A stretch of 64,000 nucleotides of DNA from positions 16,424,698-16,488,697 of the forward strand of contig OZ037765.1 of assembly GCA_964035545.1 (NCBI GenBank), written 5' to 3'. This document shows positions 16,652 to 27,480 of the stretch, piece by piece. Numbering within the stretch: position 1 is the stretch's first letter; each line of letters opens with the position of its first letter. The notes under the pieces were generated by a model, which was given only the letters and a program-made list of their open reading frames with translations, did no database searches and had not been told where the DNA came from. The stretch is from Bugula neritina (Eukaryota > Bryozoa > Gymnolaemata > Cheilostomatida > Bugulidae). The position numbers were made by a program, and so were the translations under genes.

Positions 16652-19600
16652 ATGGAAGGTTTGAAGGCCCCTGGAGAATTATCATTTGAAGGTAATGTGT
16701 CAGACAATTGGAGGAAGTGGAGAAGGGCCTTGGAAAATTATTTGCTTGCAAGTGATTTGGTTTTGAAGCCTCAAGAGAGTGGCCAAGAGCCTCCTCCTGA
16801 GAATGCGGGTATTAATAGACGTCAGGTTGCTATACTTCTGAACCAGGCTGGTGAGGAAGCTACTGAGATTTATGGTCAATTTGACTTTCCCGTAGGTAAA
16901 AGCAAGGATGTTATGGCTGATGTTTTGGAGCAGTTTGAAGCCTATTGCAATCCCCGGCGTAACGTGTTGTATGAATGGTTTGTTTTTTGGTCTCTCAGTC
17001 AGAGTGATGGAGAGCCCATTGACACCTTTGTGAAACGTCTAAAAACTCAAGCTACAAAATGTGATTTTGGCGAATTGCGAGACCAAATGCTTCTCTGCAG
17101 AATTGTGTTTGGACTCACTGATGGAAAGCTGAAGGAGCGGCTACTCCGTGACAAAAACGTTAAACTTGAGAGTGCCTTAGATGACATCCGTGCTGCTGAG
17201 ATTACCAAACAGCAGATGTCAAGGATGGCTGCCGGTGATACTACTATGAAGACAGTCAATGAGATAAATGATGCTGCAGTCAGCACTGTGCAGAGTCAGC
17301 CTGGCGTTACGCAAAATAAAACCAGAAGTAACACGCGTAAGGACAACATAGATTGCAAATTTTGTGGATATACACATGCCAAAGGTAGATGTCCTGCTTA
17401 TGGCGAGACATGTCATAACTGCGGGAAGAAAAATCACTTTGAGAAAGTCTGCAAAGGCAAAGCTCTTGCAGCGAAACAAATGAATAGCTTGTTCATAGGT
17501 GCTGTTGGTGCTCTTTCTAATGAATCTAAATTGAAATCTTGGATTCTTCCGATGAAGGTCAGTGACAAAGGAAAGGCCAATGATATTCAGTTTAAGATTG
17601 ATACTGGAGCTGAAACAAATTGCATCAACCTAAGAACCGTTCAGTCACTTGGTGCTACTCTAAAGCCCACTTCTGTATGCCTTTACGGCTATAATAAGGC
17701 CAAGATCAAGAATGTGGGTGCAGTTCAACTCACCGTGAACCACAAGGAGCATAGCCAGAGTGTCCACTTCGAGGTGGTTGATGAGGACCTTCCTCCCATA
17801 CTTGGCCTCGAGGCTGCTGAATCTTTTGGTCTGATCCGCAGAGTTGATCAGTTGTCAACCTCGATACTTCAGGAGTTCCCTGAGGTGTTTGAAGGCGTTG
17901 GCAGACTTGATGGAGAGCACGAGATATGTGTTGACGAGAATGTGAAGCCTGTGGTTCATCATCCAAGACGTGTCCCACTCAGTATGTTAGACAAAGTGAA
18001 AAAGGAACTGGATGATATGGAGGCATCTGGAATCATATCTAAGGTTGACGTACCAACCAACTGGGTGAGTAGTATGGTATGCGTTGAAAAGAAAGATGGG
18101 TCGGTTCGTATATGCCTAGACCCCAAGGACCTGAACAGAGCAGTGAGACGAGAACATCACAAGATACCCACATTAGAAGACATTGCCTTCAGATTCAATG
18201 GTATGCAATACTACACCATCATGGACATGAAACATGGATACTGGCATGTAGCCTTGACCAAAGAGAGTAGTCTGCTCACAACGTTCAACACCCCATATGG
18301 TCGCTACTGTTTTAATAGACTTCCATTTGGTCTTCACTCAAGTGCTGAAGTCTTTGAGAAGAAGGTGGAGCAAATATTTGGAGACTTGCCTGGTGTCTCA
18401 GTGTATTTTGATGACATCATTGTAGCTGGAAAGACACAACAGGAACATGATGCCAATCTGAGAAAGCTATTGGTAAAGGCCAAAGAGGCTAATGTGAAGT
18501 TTAATCGCAAGAAGATTCAGTTGAATCAGACGGAGGTACGCTATTTAGGCCATATAGTATCGAAAGATGGTCTGCGTCCTGACCCAGACAAGATAGCTGC
18601 TATTGAGGCCATGCCTGACCCAACAGACCGAGAGGGAGTACAAAGACTGATTGGTACTCTCAATTTTCTAAGAGCCTACATACCCAACATGTCAGCCTGT
18701 ACTGAGCCCTTGAGAGTGCTACTGAAGAGTGATAGTCAGTGGGTGTGGTCCAAAGAACAAATGGAAAGCTTCCAGGTAATTAAACGCTTGCTTACATCCG
18801 AACCTGTCTTGCAGTATTTTGATGTTACCAAGGATGCGCATTTACAAGTTGACGCTTCAAAGTCGGGACTTGGTGCAGTGTTACTACAGGAAGGTAAACC
18901 TGTTGCATACGCTTCACGCAGCTTAACTGAGACTGAGTGCAACTATCCCCAAATAGATAAGGAGCTGCTAGCAGTTGTGTTCGGCTGTGAGCGCTTTCAC
19001 AGCTACCTCTATGGACGTGCTGTTCACATACAGACGGATCATAAACCTCTCGTCCCGATAATGAACAAGTCGTTGCACAAGGCATCCCCAAGGCTGCAAA
19101 GACTACTTCTGCGACTACAAAGATACCGGATAGCTGAGTTCACATATGTTCCGGGCAAGTATTTATATATTGCTGACACACTATCCCGAGCCTACCTTCA
19201 GCGCGTTACAAATGATCAGTGTGATCTCGAAGGTGAAGTTGTGATGGTTCATGCCTTAGAAACCGATGATAGCACCATGAATGAGATGAGACAGTCATAT
19301 GCTGAAGACCCGACAATGGACAGTCTGAAAAAAGCACTGCAAGATGGTTGGTCATGGAGTAGACGGAGTCAGGCCCCCACAGAAATCCAACCCTACTGGA
19401 ATGTTAGATCTGACATCTATGATGTGGATGGATTTCTTTACGTTGAAGAGCGGCTTATAGTTCCGAAGTCACAGAGGAAGCACATTCTAAAGTCGCTACA
19501 CATGGGCCACCTGGGCGTTGAGAAATGCAGAGAGCTTGCGAGGAAATCATTCTATTGGCCTGGGCTATCTGCTGATATACGGAATGAAGTGTCAAGTTGC

Positions 19601-20566
19601 CTCACCTGCGCTAAGTTTTCTAACCGTCAACAGAAAGAGCCGTTAATGTCTCATGAGCTGCCAAGTCTACCATGGAATAAAGTGGCTATGGATATACTGT
19701 CCTATAAGAATAATGATTACTTGGTAGTTGTGGACTGTTACTCTCACTTCCCCGAGCTGAGATTACTCAGGAGAAAGACTGCTGAAGACGTGGTTTTGGC
19801 ATTGAAATCCATATTTGCTGTACACGGGGTGCCAGTGTCTATTCTGGCGGACAACATGCCTTTCAGCAGTAGAATCATGCAGACTTTTGCATCAAGCTGG
19901 TGCTTCACCATTGTAACATCTAGTCCGCACTACCCTAAGTCCAATGGAATGGCTGAGCGTTATGTGCAAACGATGAAAGCCTTTCTAAAAAAATGTGAGG
20001 ATGAAAGAGAGGATATATACAGGTCACTACTCAGATACAGGCAATCTCCGATCACTGGCTGTGCTTTCAGTCCAGCTGAGCTTCTGTTCAACAGAGCCCT
20101 AAGAAGTGATTTGCCAATCACTGCCGAGTCGCTTAAACCAGTTGTTATTGAGGCTAGCCAACAACTAATAGCCAACCAAAACTTGCAGAAGAAGTACCAT
20201 GACCGCCATGCACGGCCGTTGGCTGATCTGGAACCTGGGACTCCTGCACTAATCAGGTCAAGCACTGACAAAGAATGGTCGCCAGGAATGATTGTCGAAC
20301 AGCATGTTTCCCCTAGATCCTACTTGGTTGACAACGGTCAGTCTATAGTGCGTAGGAATCGTGTTCACCTCAAACCAGATAACACACAGACCCTTGGTGT
20401 CGCTGATGCTGCTGATACTGATGTTGGAGATGCTCCTAATGAATCCCCCCACATGCCTGCCCTGCCTGCAACACCTCTCAGGAACGCGGCACCACCACCA
20501 GAGCGTCAACCCAGAAGCAACCGTGGAGTCCTCCCCGCTAAATACAAGGACTTCCACATGGGATAA
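16652..20566 (+). CDS. Gag-Pol polyprotein of the Ty3/gypsy element (single frame)
   Basis: First ATG at 16652 (MEGLKAPGELSF); the open frame extends upstream only with non-ATG codons. About 1,304 residues. Order: gag with an NWRKW motif; two zinc knuckles at about 235 (CX2CX3HX4C) and 254 (CX2CX4HX4C); aspartic protease DTG at 317; reverse transcriptase with YFDD (first D 587); RNase H starting VDAS (D 734) with TDHKPL; integrase with an H2C2 zinc finger near 950 and catalytic D 1014, D 1067, E 1102 (spacing about 35); then a C-terminal module with RSYLVDNG and RRNRVHLKP. Gag and pol lie in one frame, with no stop or frameshift between them. Domain style resembles the K02A2.6-like gypsy proteins common in invertebrates. 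It is unrelated to the neighbouring host genes. Confidence 0.96.
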   Translation: MEGLKAPGELSFEGNVSDNWRKWRRALENYLLASDLVLKPQESGQEPPPENAGINRRQVAILLNQAGEEATEIYGQFDFPVGKSKDVMADVLEQFEAYCNPRRNVLYEWFVFWSLSQSDGEPIDTFVKRLKTQATKCDFGELRDQMLLCRIVFGLTDGKLKERLLRDKNVKLESALDDIRAAEITKQQMSRMAAGDTTMKTVNEINDAAVSTVQSQPGVTQNKTRSNTRKDNIDCKFCGYTHAKGRCPAYGETCHNCGKKNHFEKVCKGKALAAKQMNSLFIGAVGALSNESKLKSWILPMKVSDKGKANDIQFKIDTGAETNCINLRTVQSLGATLKPTSVCLYGYNKAKIKNVGAVQLTVNHKEHSQSVHFEVVDEDLPPILGLEAAESFGLIRRVDQLSTSILQEFPEVFEGVGRLDGEHEICVDENVKPVVHHPRRVPLSMLDKVKKELDDMEASGIISKVDVPTNWVSSMVCVEKKDGSVRICLDPKDLNRAVRREHHKIPTLEDIAFRFNGMQYYTIMDMKHGYWHVALTKESSLLTTFNTPYGRYCFNRLPFGLHSSAEVFEKKVEQIFGDLPGVSVYFDDIIVAGKTQQEHDANLRKLLVKAKEANVKFNRKKIQLNQTEVRYLGHIVSKDGLRPDPDKIAAIEAMPDPTDREGVQRLIGTLNFLRAYIPNMSACTEPLRVLLKSDSQWVWSKEQMESFQVIKRLLTSEPVLQYFDVTKDAHLQVDASKSGLGAVLLQEGKPVAYASRSLTETECNYPQIDKELLAVVFGCERFHSYLYGRAVHIQTDHKPLVPIMNKSLHKASPRLQRLLLRLQRYRIAEFTYVPGKYLYIADTLSRAYLQRVTNDQCDLEGEVVMVHALETDDSTMNEMRQSYAEDPTMDSLKKALQDGWSWSRRSQAPTEIQPYWNVRSDIYDVDGFLYVEERLIVPKSQRKHILKSLHMGHLGVEKCRELARKSFYWPGLSADIRNEVSSCLTCAKFSNRQQKEPLMSHELPSLPWNKVAMDILSYKNNDYLVVVDCYSHFPELRLLRRKTAEDVVLALKSIFAVHGVPVSILADNMPFSSRIMQTFASSWCFTIVTSSPHYPKSNGMAERYVQTMKAFLKKCEDEREDIYRSLLRYRQSPITGCAFSPAELLFNRALRSDLPITAESLKPVVIEASQQLIANQNLQKKYHDRHARPLADLEPGTPALIRSSTDKEWSPGMIVEQHVSPRSYLVDNGQSIVRRNRVHLKPDNTQTLGVADAADTDVGDAPNESPHMPALPATPLRNAAPPPERQPRSNRGVLPAKYKDFHMG

Positions 20567-20706
20567 GCTATTAGCCGTTTCCCACCCTGTACATAGTTAT
20601 TTAGTTTCATTGTTAATCCCCAATCCATGTTAATCATGTATACTCGTATCATATTATTAATCTCAGCAACCTTAATCACAATGTTATAGAAGGAAGTCAC
20701 CTGCTT

Positions 20707-20717
20707 AAGAAGGGAGA
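20707..20717 (+). other. Polypurine tract
   Basis: AAGAAGGGAGA lies directly before the TG of the 3' LTR and would prime plus-strand synthesis. Confidence 0.85.
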
Positions 20718-21044
20718 TGTTATATTATTATGTGTCTTTTGTTTATCACTAATTACGGACTAGCGAGATGCTACGTTATAATGTCATGTGCATTTGTTTA
20801 TTAAAATACATATTGGGTCAAGGACGAACGAGAGACTACGAGATGAAAGATGTCAGCCTACAGTAGATAAACACGCCGATAGACTTTGTGATAAAATAAT
20901 TATAAATCAGTACTATACTTTTGGTCCTTGTATTTCCCCTGGCCGGCCAGACCCCACTTTATTGTTTTTCGATACTTCAATGTCATGCCTACATACTTCG
21001 AGTAACTCTCAGGTAATTATATACTCACTATACTTAATGTTTCA
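20718..21044 (+). repeat. 3' LTR (327 bp)
   Basis: Same sequence and length as the 5' LTR at 16217-16543. Confidence 0.97.
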
Positions 21045-21761
21045 TATATATATATATATATATAATATTATTATATATATATAATATATAATATTATTAT
21101 ATGTATATATATATATTATATATAATATCATTATATATATAATGTATATAATTTAATATATAATATAATAATATATTATATATGATATTATTATATATAT
21201 AATATAATATATAATATAATAATATATTATATATATTATATATGATATTATTATATATATAATATATATATATAATATATTATATAATATATTAATGCAT
21301 AATATATTATTATAATATATATATATATCATATATAATATAATATATAATATAATAATATATTATACATGATATTATATATATATAATATATATATAATA
21401 TAATATATAATATAATAATATATAATATATTATTAAAAAATATATATATATTATATATAATATTATTATACTTGTATAATATATATATATAATATAATAT
21501 ATAATATATAATAATATATAATATATTATTATAATATATATATATTATAAATAATATAATATAATAATATATTTTATATGATATTATATATATATAATAT
21601 ATATAATATATATATAATATAATATATAATATAATAATATAATATATTATTATATTATATAATATATTATTATAATATATATATATTATATATAATATTA
21701 TTATACTTATATAATATATATATAATATAACAATATATAACATAAAAATATATAATATATT

Positions 21762-21821
<60 letters not shown>

Positions 21822-21822
21822 C
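21045..21822. repeat. Long AT-only satellite (ATATAATAT types)
   Basis: About 780 bases of almost pure A/T, built of TATATAATAT, TATTATTATA and similar units in several higher-order repeats, some foldback. It is the right part of the hAT-like element core. A long open frame across it encodes only Y/I runs and is not a gene. Confidence 0.95.
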
Positions 21823-22250
21823 ATGCCGAATATTTACTACAAATTTCAAAAATAGCATAAATTAAATAGTATCACCGTGCCTATTTGCATCCAAAATTTA
21901 CTAGTCTTACATTTATAGCAACTGTAACGTATTTTGTGTAAAATGGTTATTGCAAGCATTATTCAATTCATATTCACATTGTAATCACAGCGAAGCTTAA
22001 ACTTTATAGCTTTGTATTTACGTGCATGATTAAGTTTTAATTTTTTTTAAAATTTTATATGTATTGAAAATATGTTTAAAAACTTTACCAATAAACAAAA
22101 CTAAAAAAAATGGACACATAATATAAAAAAAATAATAAAATCACAAAAGTGGCAAAATTGTTCCTTTATAACTTATATAAACTTGCGGTACCATTAGCGA
22201 CATAATGATTTTTCATAGTTTAAAGTCAACACTCTTAATATACCACACTG
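21823..22250 (-). repeat. Right arm of the hAT-like element
   Basis: Inverted copy of 15688-16125, ending CAACACTCTTAATATACCAC then ACTG. Confidence 0.9.
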
Positions 22251-22344
22251 GAATAGATAACCCCTAAATCGCATGAATAATATTTGAATTATTATTGTTA
22301 CAATTTATATGGTGGAGCAGTGTGTATGACAGCATCTATTCAGG

Positions 22345-24935
22345 CCATACACACAGTTAGTTTAAGGTCATTACTTTCCAGATTCAGGCACTGCTTTATG
22401 TTATATATAAACGGTTTCCAGGGGATAGCTCGAACAGTTTTTGCCTCACATTAATAAATTTTACATGAAAAGATAGCTTTTGCATTCCTCTTTCATATAC
22501 TTTTTTAATTTTTCAATAAAAAATTTTCTGAGAAAGTTGTTGTATAATAAGTAAAATTTTACACCCTCCATGTTCCACTGCTGTAGCACAGGGGATTCAT
22601 TTTATAAAGTCTAAAAGTTAAACTTGACATTCCTTGATATGTTTTCTCTAATATACTTTCTTTGTTTTTTGAAATTCTGTTTATGCTCTTCACAATTTGG
22701 TAAAAACATACACCATTATGCAAGTTTCACTGCAATTTTCTAAATTCTTCATATGGTGGTTCTAGCTACGCTCCTGTGACTAATTATAACATCCCTAGTA
22801 CGTTTGCCGCTCTGCGGCTATCACAATAACATATAGTACCCTCTCGCACAAATTGGCAATCTATTGGATTTCTGCCAATATAATGTTCCCTGTTTTACAT
22901 TAGCACTTAGCTGAATCATCTCACTATGTTACAATCTATTGACAATGCCTCAGCACAACATAATTCTTTGTTTGTTTGGCAGAGTTAATTTCAGCTAAAT
23001 CACTTCACTTTGCAGTCTTGTCAGTAAAGGTCTGTCTATAGTGCAGCAGTTGTACTTCCAGTTTCTCTAATTCACATATGATTATTTTAAGTACATTGTA
23101 TTCTATAAGATCAATTTAAAGTTTAGCCCAGTGTTCAGTAGCTAAGTATTATGCATGTATGTTGTCTTACTGTTGAACAAAAGTTAAAAAAAACTTTACA
23201 ATTATAGCCATATTTATTATACATGCGTAGGATTTGCATAAGTTGACAAAAAAAATTGCAGCATACTAGGATTGAACCATGACCAACCAGCTTCTCGCCG
23301 ACGCCTTTAACCTCTGGACCACGCAGTCATCGTTAATAAATTGCTAACTATATGAGTAACTATGAGTACATAAATATTTCGCGCGCAAATGGGTTATAAT
23401 TATTAGGCTGTCAATTCATGTTGATTAGCAGTGAACTGTTGCAATAGCCCCGGGTTACTAGCAAGGCTAATGGTTTTGAACAAATAACCCAAAAGTTTAA
23501 AAATAAGTAGCTTGCGTATTACTAGCTACAAAAACAGGTCTGAAATAGACTGGTAAAGCAAGCTCTTATTGTAGAGTTTGCAGATGTGCTCTAAAATAAA
23601 ACTTAAACTGTATGGTATTACATAAGTATTTGTATGCGAGAGATAAATGGACATTACTGAGTTTCTGGAAAACAACATACTTGAAGTTAACTTTGACAAT
23701 GGTGTGTTATTTTCATCATACACTAGCACAGATAGGGCCTATAGCATAAATCTCTAATCATATGAATCTTTATGAAGCCCACAGCTCATGTAAGGGTGGC
23801 AAATGTAATTTGAAACTAAAAATTGTGTTGCTGCGTTGTGTCTAAGGTATATTAGAGAGCAGAATTTGGTTTTACTAGCCTACCCCAACGGCATTCTACA
23901 ATGCAGCTTATATGCTGGCAGTTGTAATAAGTACTGTCAATAGCAAGGTTACTATCACTGCTAGCTCTGTGCAGTATGTAACCTCTTGAATAATTGCGCC
24001 AATTTTAAACTCTTGGAAGTTGGCCAAGTTATCATATCGCAGCCAGCCACCGGAGACAAAGCATCAGAGCTATTCATATAATATTATACTGATGCACTTG
24101 GTAGCAAATGTGGCTAATCTAATATAGTTCATAGTTCAACACCCTTTACTTTGGGAATACAGCCTCTTTTTTTAGGTTTACCTAACAAAGCATGAAAATA
24201 TCTAAACTGATATTCTGATAATTTAGAGGTAAATTTTGAAAACTAGGTTAATTGCACTTGTTTGCACAACAACAATAATAAAATATATATTATGCAGTAT
24301 AATAAAAACACACATTATACTATATAATATATTATAATGATAATAATATAATATTATAAGTACCATTACTGCATTTTATAACTAGGATGGTTGCCGAAAT
24401 AATGTTTCACAAATTCTGTAATTATACATCAAAAATAGAACTAGCTAGGCAGCAGGTTAGAATAGAGTAAATTTTTAAAACATGAAATCATGATTTGACT
24501 ATCGTTTTATTTAGGCCAACCAACCTAGGAATACAAGATTGGGTTTTAGCTGACAGTTTATAACATTTAGCTTTTGAGCCAGCAGCACTGGCACTTGTGA
24601 AGTATAGGCAAAGTTAGTGAAGCGAGACTAACGAGCACTCAAATACAAGGCATATTGAGACACAATAACAAGTCAGGAGCGTATAAATTGAAAAGAATGT
24701 GGAAGGGGGACTATATTTTTCAACACGCTATAACTTAAACATGAATTGGCTTTTGAAAAAAATAAAAAAGTATATTGGAGAACATAAGTTTCTTTATCTT
24801 TTCATATTTTTTTTGCTCTTGTGACATTCAACCTGTTCGAGCTATCAGTGGAACATTGTTCATATAGAACATAAAGCACCTGGCAAAGAGCCAGAAACTG
24901 AAAAGTATGACCTTAAACCAACTGTGCATGGTTTT
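22345..24935. mobile_element. Decayed inverted-repeat element
   Basis: The segment at about 22350-22575 matches the reverse complement of about 24705-24930 in blocks: CAGTTRGTTTAAGGTCA at the outer ends, TGCTTTATGTTMTATATRAAC, GATAGCTCGAACAG, then ATATACTTTTTTA. Overall identity is perhaps 65-70 percent with gaps. No target duplication is certain. The 2.1 kb interior has no coding frame but contains a tRNA-like sequence at 23259-23332. It is probably an old non-autonomous DNA transposon. Confidence 0.5.
23259..23332 (-). repeat. tRNA-like sequence (SINE head or tRNA pseudogene)
   Basis: On the minus strand there is an A-box-like TGGTCCAGAGGTTAAAGG and, 25 bases on, a perfect B-box GGTTCAATCC, about the length of a tRNA. 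The acceptor and anticodon stems do not pair well, so this is a tRNA-derived repeat rather than a working tRNA. Confidence 0.55.
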
Positions 24936-27480
24936 AATTTCAATGCTTCTCACCCACAAAAGAAGATGCTTAGAAAAAGATGCTTAATTGTACAATTTCA
25001 AACAGTTGCAGCCAATAATGAAATTTTAATTTTAGGCAGGCTCTGGGAGTTATTCTTTAAATATAAATACTTTTGCTAGTTTGTATCATGATTGCTTTTT
25101 TTCAAAGGGCATGTTTTTACTTCAAACTCAGTACCTATATGCAAATGAACAGCATATACACATTTGCAATGGTTTTAAGATATACTCCATGTTTGGACTC
25201 TTTGAACCAATCTATTGTAACTTTTTAATGACTCTTATATTACTTTGTTTACTGCAAAATTATGACCACAGTGAAAAACCTCAACACTCAAAAAGCTTCA
25301 TGCTGCCTAACAAGACTATAATGAATATAAAAATATATTTATAGCCATTACTTTGCCCACTAGTAGCAACATTGCAAGAAACCTGTTTTGTAATCATGCA
25401 ACTCTGGTCACTTACCTGTGCCATTATTACAATGTCATTTTTACCTTGATTCGACATATTATTTATTATGAACTTTTCATTATATAATATATCGTATATA
25501 CTTTTAGCAGTAGCTATTTTATATTAATTGTATCAATTCCGTAGTTTCAGCTGCAGATGGTGGGAAAGGAGCTGAGGAATGGTTTGTTTACTTTCAACAC
25601 TCTGGTCTAAATGGCTTTGGCAAAACAACCTTTAACAACTTTTAACATATATTTAGATTAAGTTGATGCACCAAGGAGATGATGTAACTTTACTGCTTGG
25701 CCGAAAAAGGGAAACATGATTTGTATACTTATGATTGGTTAGGATAGTATAAAATTATTGAAATTGGGTAATTGTAGCTGTCTAGGATTAACGTAAAATG
25801 GAGGTACACCGCCAAAATAAAAGAGAAATCGTGCAGAGTTTATGTATGCATGCAGCTTTAATTTTAGTCTTGTAGTTTGTCAAATGTTTTATTCTTAATA
25901 ATAAAGTCTCTCTTATAAATTCTGAAATAATGCTATCCAAATAATTTTCATATTTTTTGTAATTACACTAGAAATGGAGAGTTACACGTATTGTAGTTCA
26001 AGTCTGAGGTTATCTAATTATAACTGTCCTTCATAGTCACTGTTATAATTAGTTCCCAGTTTACAGTAATTTATTTTGCGTTTGATTATCTTAGTGTTAC
26101 TCATGGTTTGCAACTGCTTATCATAGTTATGACCAGTTTGTAATTACGCTATAAAAGCAGGCAGTTAACTCGGTTGTGGTAACACGAGAATTGTCTTCTC
26201 TCCTTGTCTCTCATTGCTGTAGTTGACTGGTCGTCCCTGCTAACTCGATAGTTGTGTAGTTATTGCCTCTACACAGGTACTTGTGTAGAGCCAACACTAC
26301 CACTCAAATGCAGCAAAATCCTCTAAATACTTTTAAACACACTGGTTTTTATCAACCCTGGTATACTGAAATATCTATGCTATAGTTATTGCTACATTTT
26401 ATACATAAGTAAACATACAAGCTATGCTTTGCCTTAAATTCCTATATTTGTTAATGTGGCAGCTGTATAAAGTAATTGCCTACTATCTAAAAACTCTATA
26501 AATCATTAAGTTATGTGTGTATCATGTACATGTATCACCTTGGTAAGCTTCAAAGTAACATACTTTGCACATGCAAATAGGCAAACATAAATTATGCAAC
26601 AACTTTTCAGGAATTATTGTAGCAATAGGGAATAAATTGATAATTAAATTGCAAGTATCTTTAAAAAAATACTTTGATTTGCCCAATTTGCATTACATCA
26701 TGGCATTAATGCTAGCCAGTATAGTTATAGTAGAATTATTCCTTCAACTTAACTACAAGGTGGGCACAGTAGGCTTATAGGAATAGTGTACCTTCTTGTA
26801 ACACCAAAGTATAGCCTTTTTTAAAACTTAAATTGCAATCCCAAGGTAAACACAGCATAACATGTTGAGAGTTGGCCTAGCATGGGAGTATTTAGCATAC
26901 TATGGTAATAACTACTGCAGCATAGTAGTAATTAGTATATAGCATAGTATAGTAGTTTTTGTGAACTGATGCAATGCAATCATTGCCTATTAGAGTGTAA
27001 ATTAAGTTTCAGATGAGTAATAAAAAAAAATTAGATATCAAATGGCACTCCCTCTCTGCACTCATCTAGCTGCTATACCTTCTTTTCTAAGAGTACCTGT
27101 TGATAAACTTTCATCAATACACCATTGTATTAGAATTGTTAAATTGTTCTGAAGTGTATTATAAGCATTATATTAATGTCCACACTTCATGATAATTTAT
27201 AAAATAATATAAAATAAAAGATATATTAGAATAATTCAGCCTGTAAATCTTACACAAATTTAATACAATGTATTTTACAAAATATGTCCTTGGAGAACTT
27301 TTAAACTGGCCAGGACTGCACTGCACCCAACTGCAATTGTACAGAAATTCAAAGTTCATTGTGTCATAGCAAATAGTTAAATATATAGAAATATTTAGAA
27401 AAATCTAGAAGGTTTTGAATAAATATACTGTTTTAGTGCCAGAACTTAAGTTGGTTCCCACTATTTCATTACATAAAATT
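24936..27480. other. Intergenic AT-rich DNA
   Basis: No gene is recognised. At about 26150 a GCTATAAAAGCAGG box is followed by a C/T-rich transcript-like stretch, which could be an LTR promoter remnant. The last few hundred bases should include the 3' UTR of Rho-BTB gene A; its polyadenylation signal was not pinned down. Confidence 0.4.

Larger units (their letters stand above)
16217..21044 (+). mobile_element. Complete Ty3/gypsy LTR retrotransposon, apparently very young
   Basis: The element is 4,828 bases long, with 327-base LTRs at both ends that read as identical by eye. Each LTR starts TG and ends CA. The primer-binding site follows the 5' LTR directly and a purine tract precedes the 3' LTR. 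One uninterrupted gag-pol frame fills the interior. The flanking bases TATAT on both sides fit a 5-bp target duplication, but the surrounding AT microsatellite makes this unprovable. There is no env-like frame. Identical LTRs plus an open frame imply recent, possibly ongoing, activity. Confidence 0.97.
15680..22258. mobile_element. hAT-like long-inverted-repeat element (MITE/foldback) with 8-bp target duplication
   Basis: The element spans 15688-22250. Its ends are exact inverted copies for the first 24 bases (CAGTGTGGTATATTAAGAG...) and it is flanked by the direct repeat GAATAGAT at 15680-15687 and 22251-22258. An 8-bp duplication plus a CAGTG terminus fits the hAT superfamily. The arms are about 430 bases long and similar throughout, meeting in a long AT microsatellite. 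No transposase is present, so it is non-autonomous. Without the inserted gypsy element it would be about 1.7 kb. Confidence 0.88.

Noticed and set aside
21153-21824. Long minus-strand open frame of about 223 codons
   Set aside because: It translates to Y/I runs from an AT-only satellite; the lack of stops is a composition effect, not coding.
23259-23332. Functional tRNA gene
   Set aside because: A and B boxes are present, but acceptor and anticodon stems do not pair, so it is listed only as tRNA-like.
26040-26290. Solo LTR with a TATAAAAG box
   Set aside because: Promoter-like words are present, but no clear TG...CA ends, polyadenylation signal or target duplication could be fixed.
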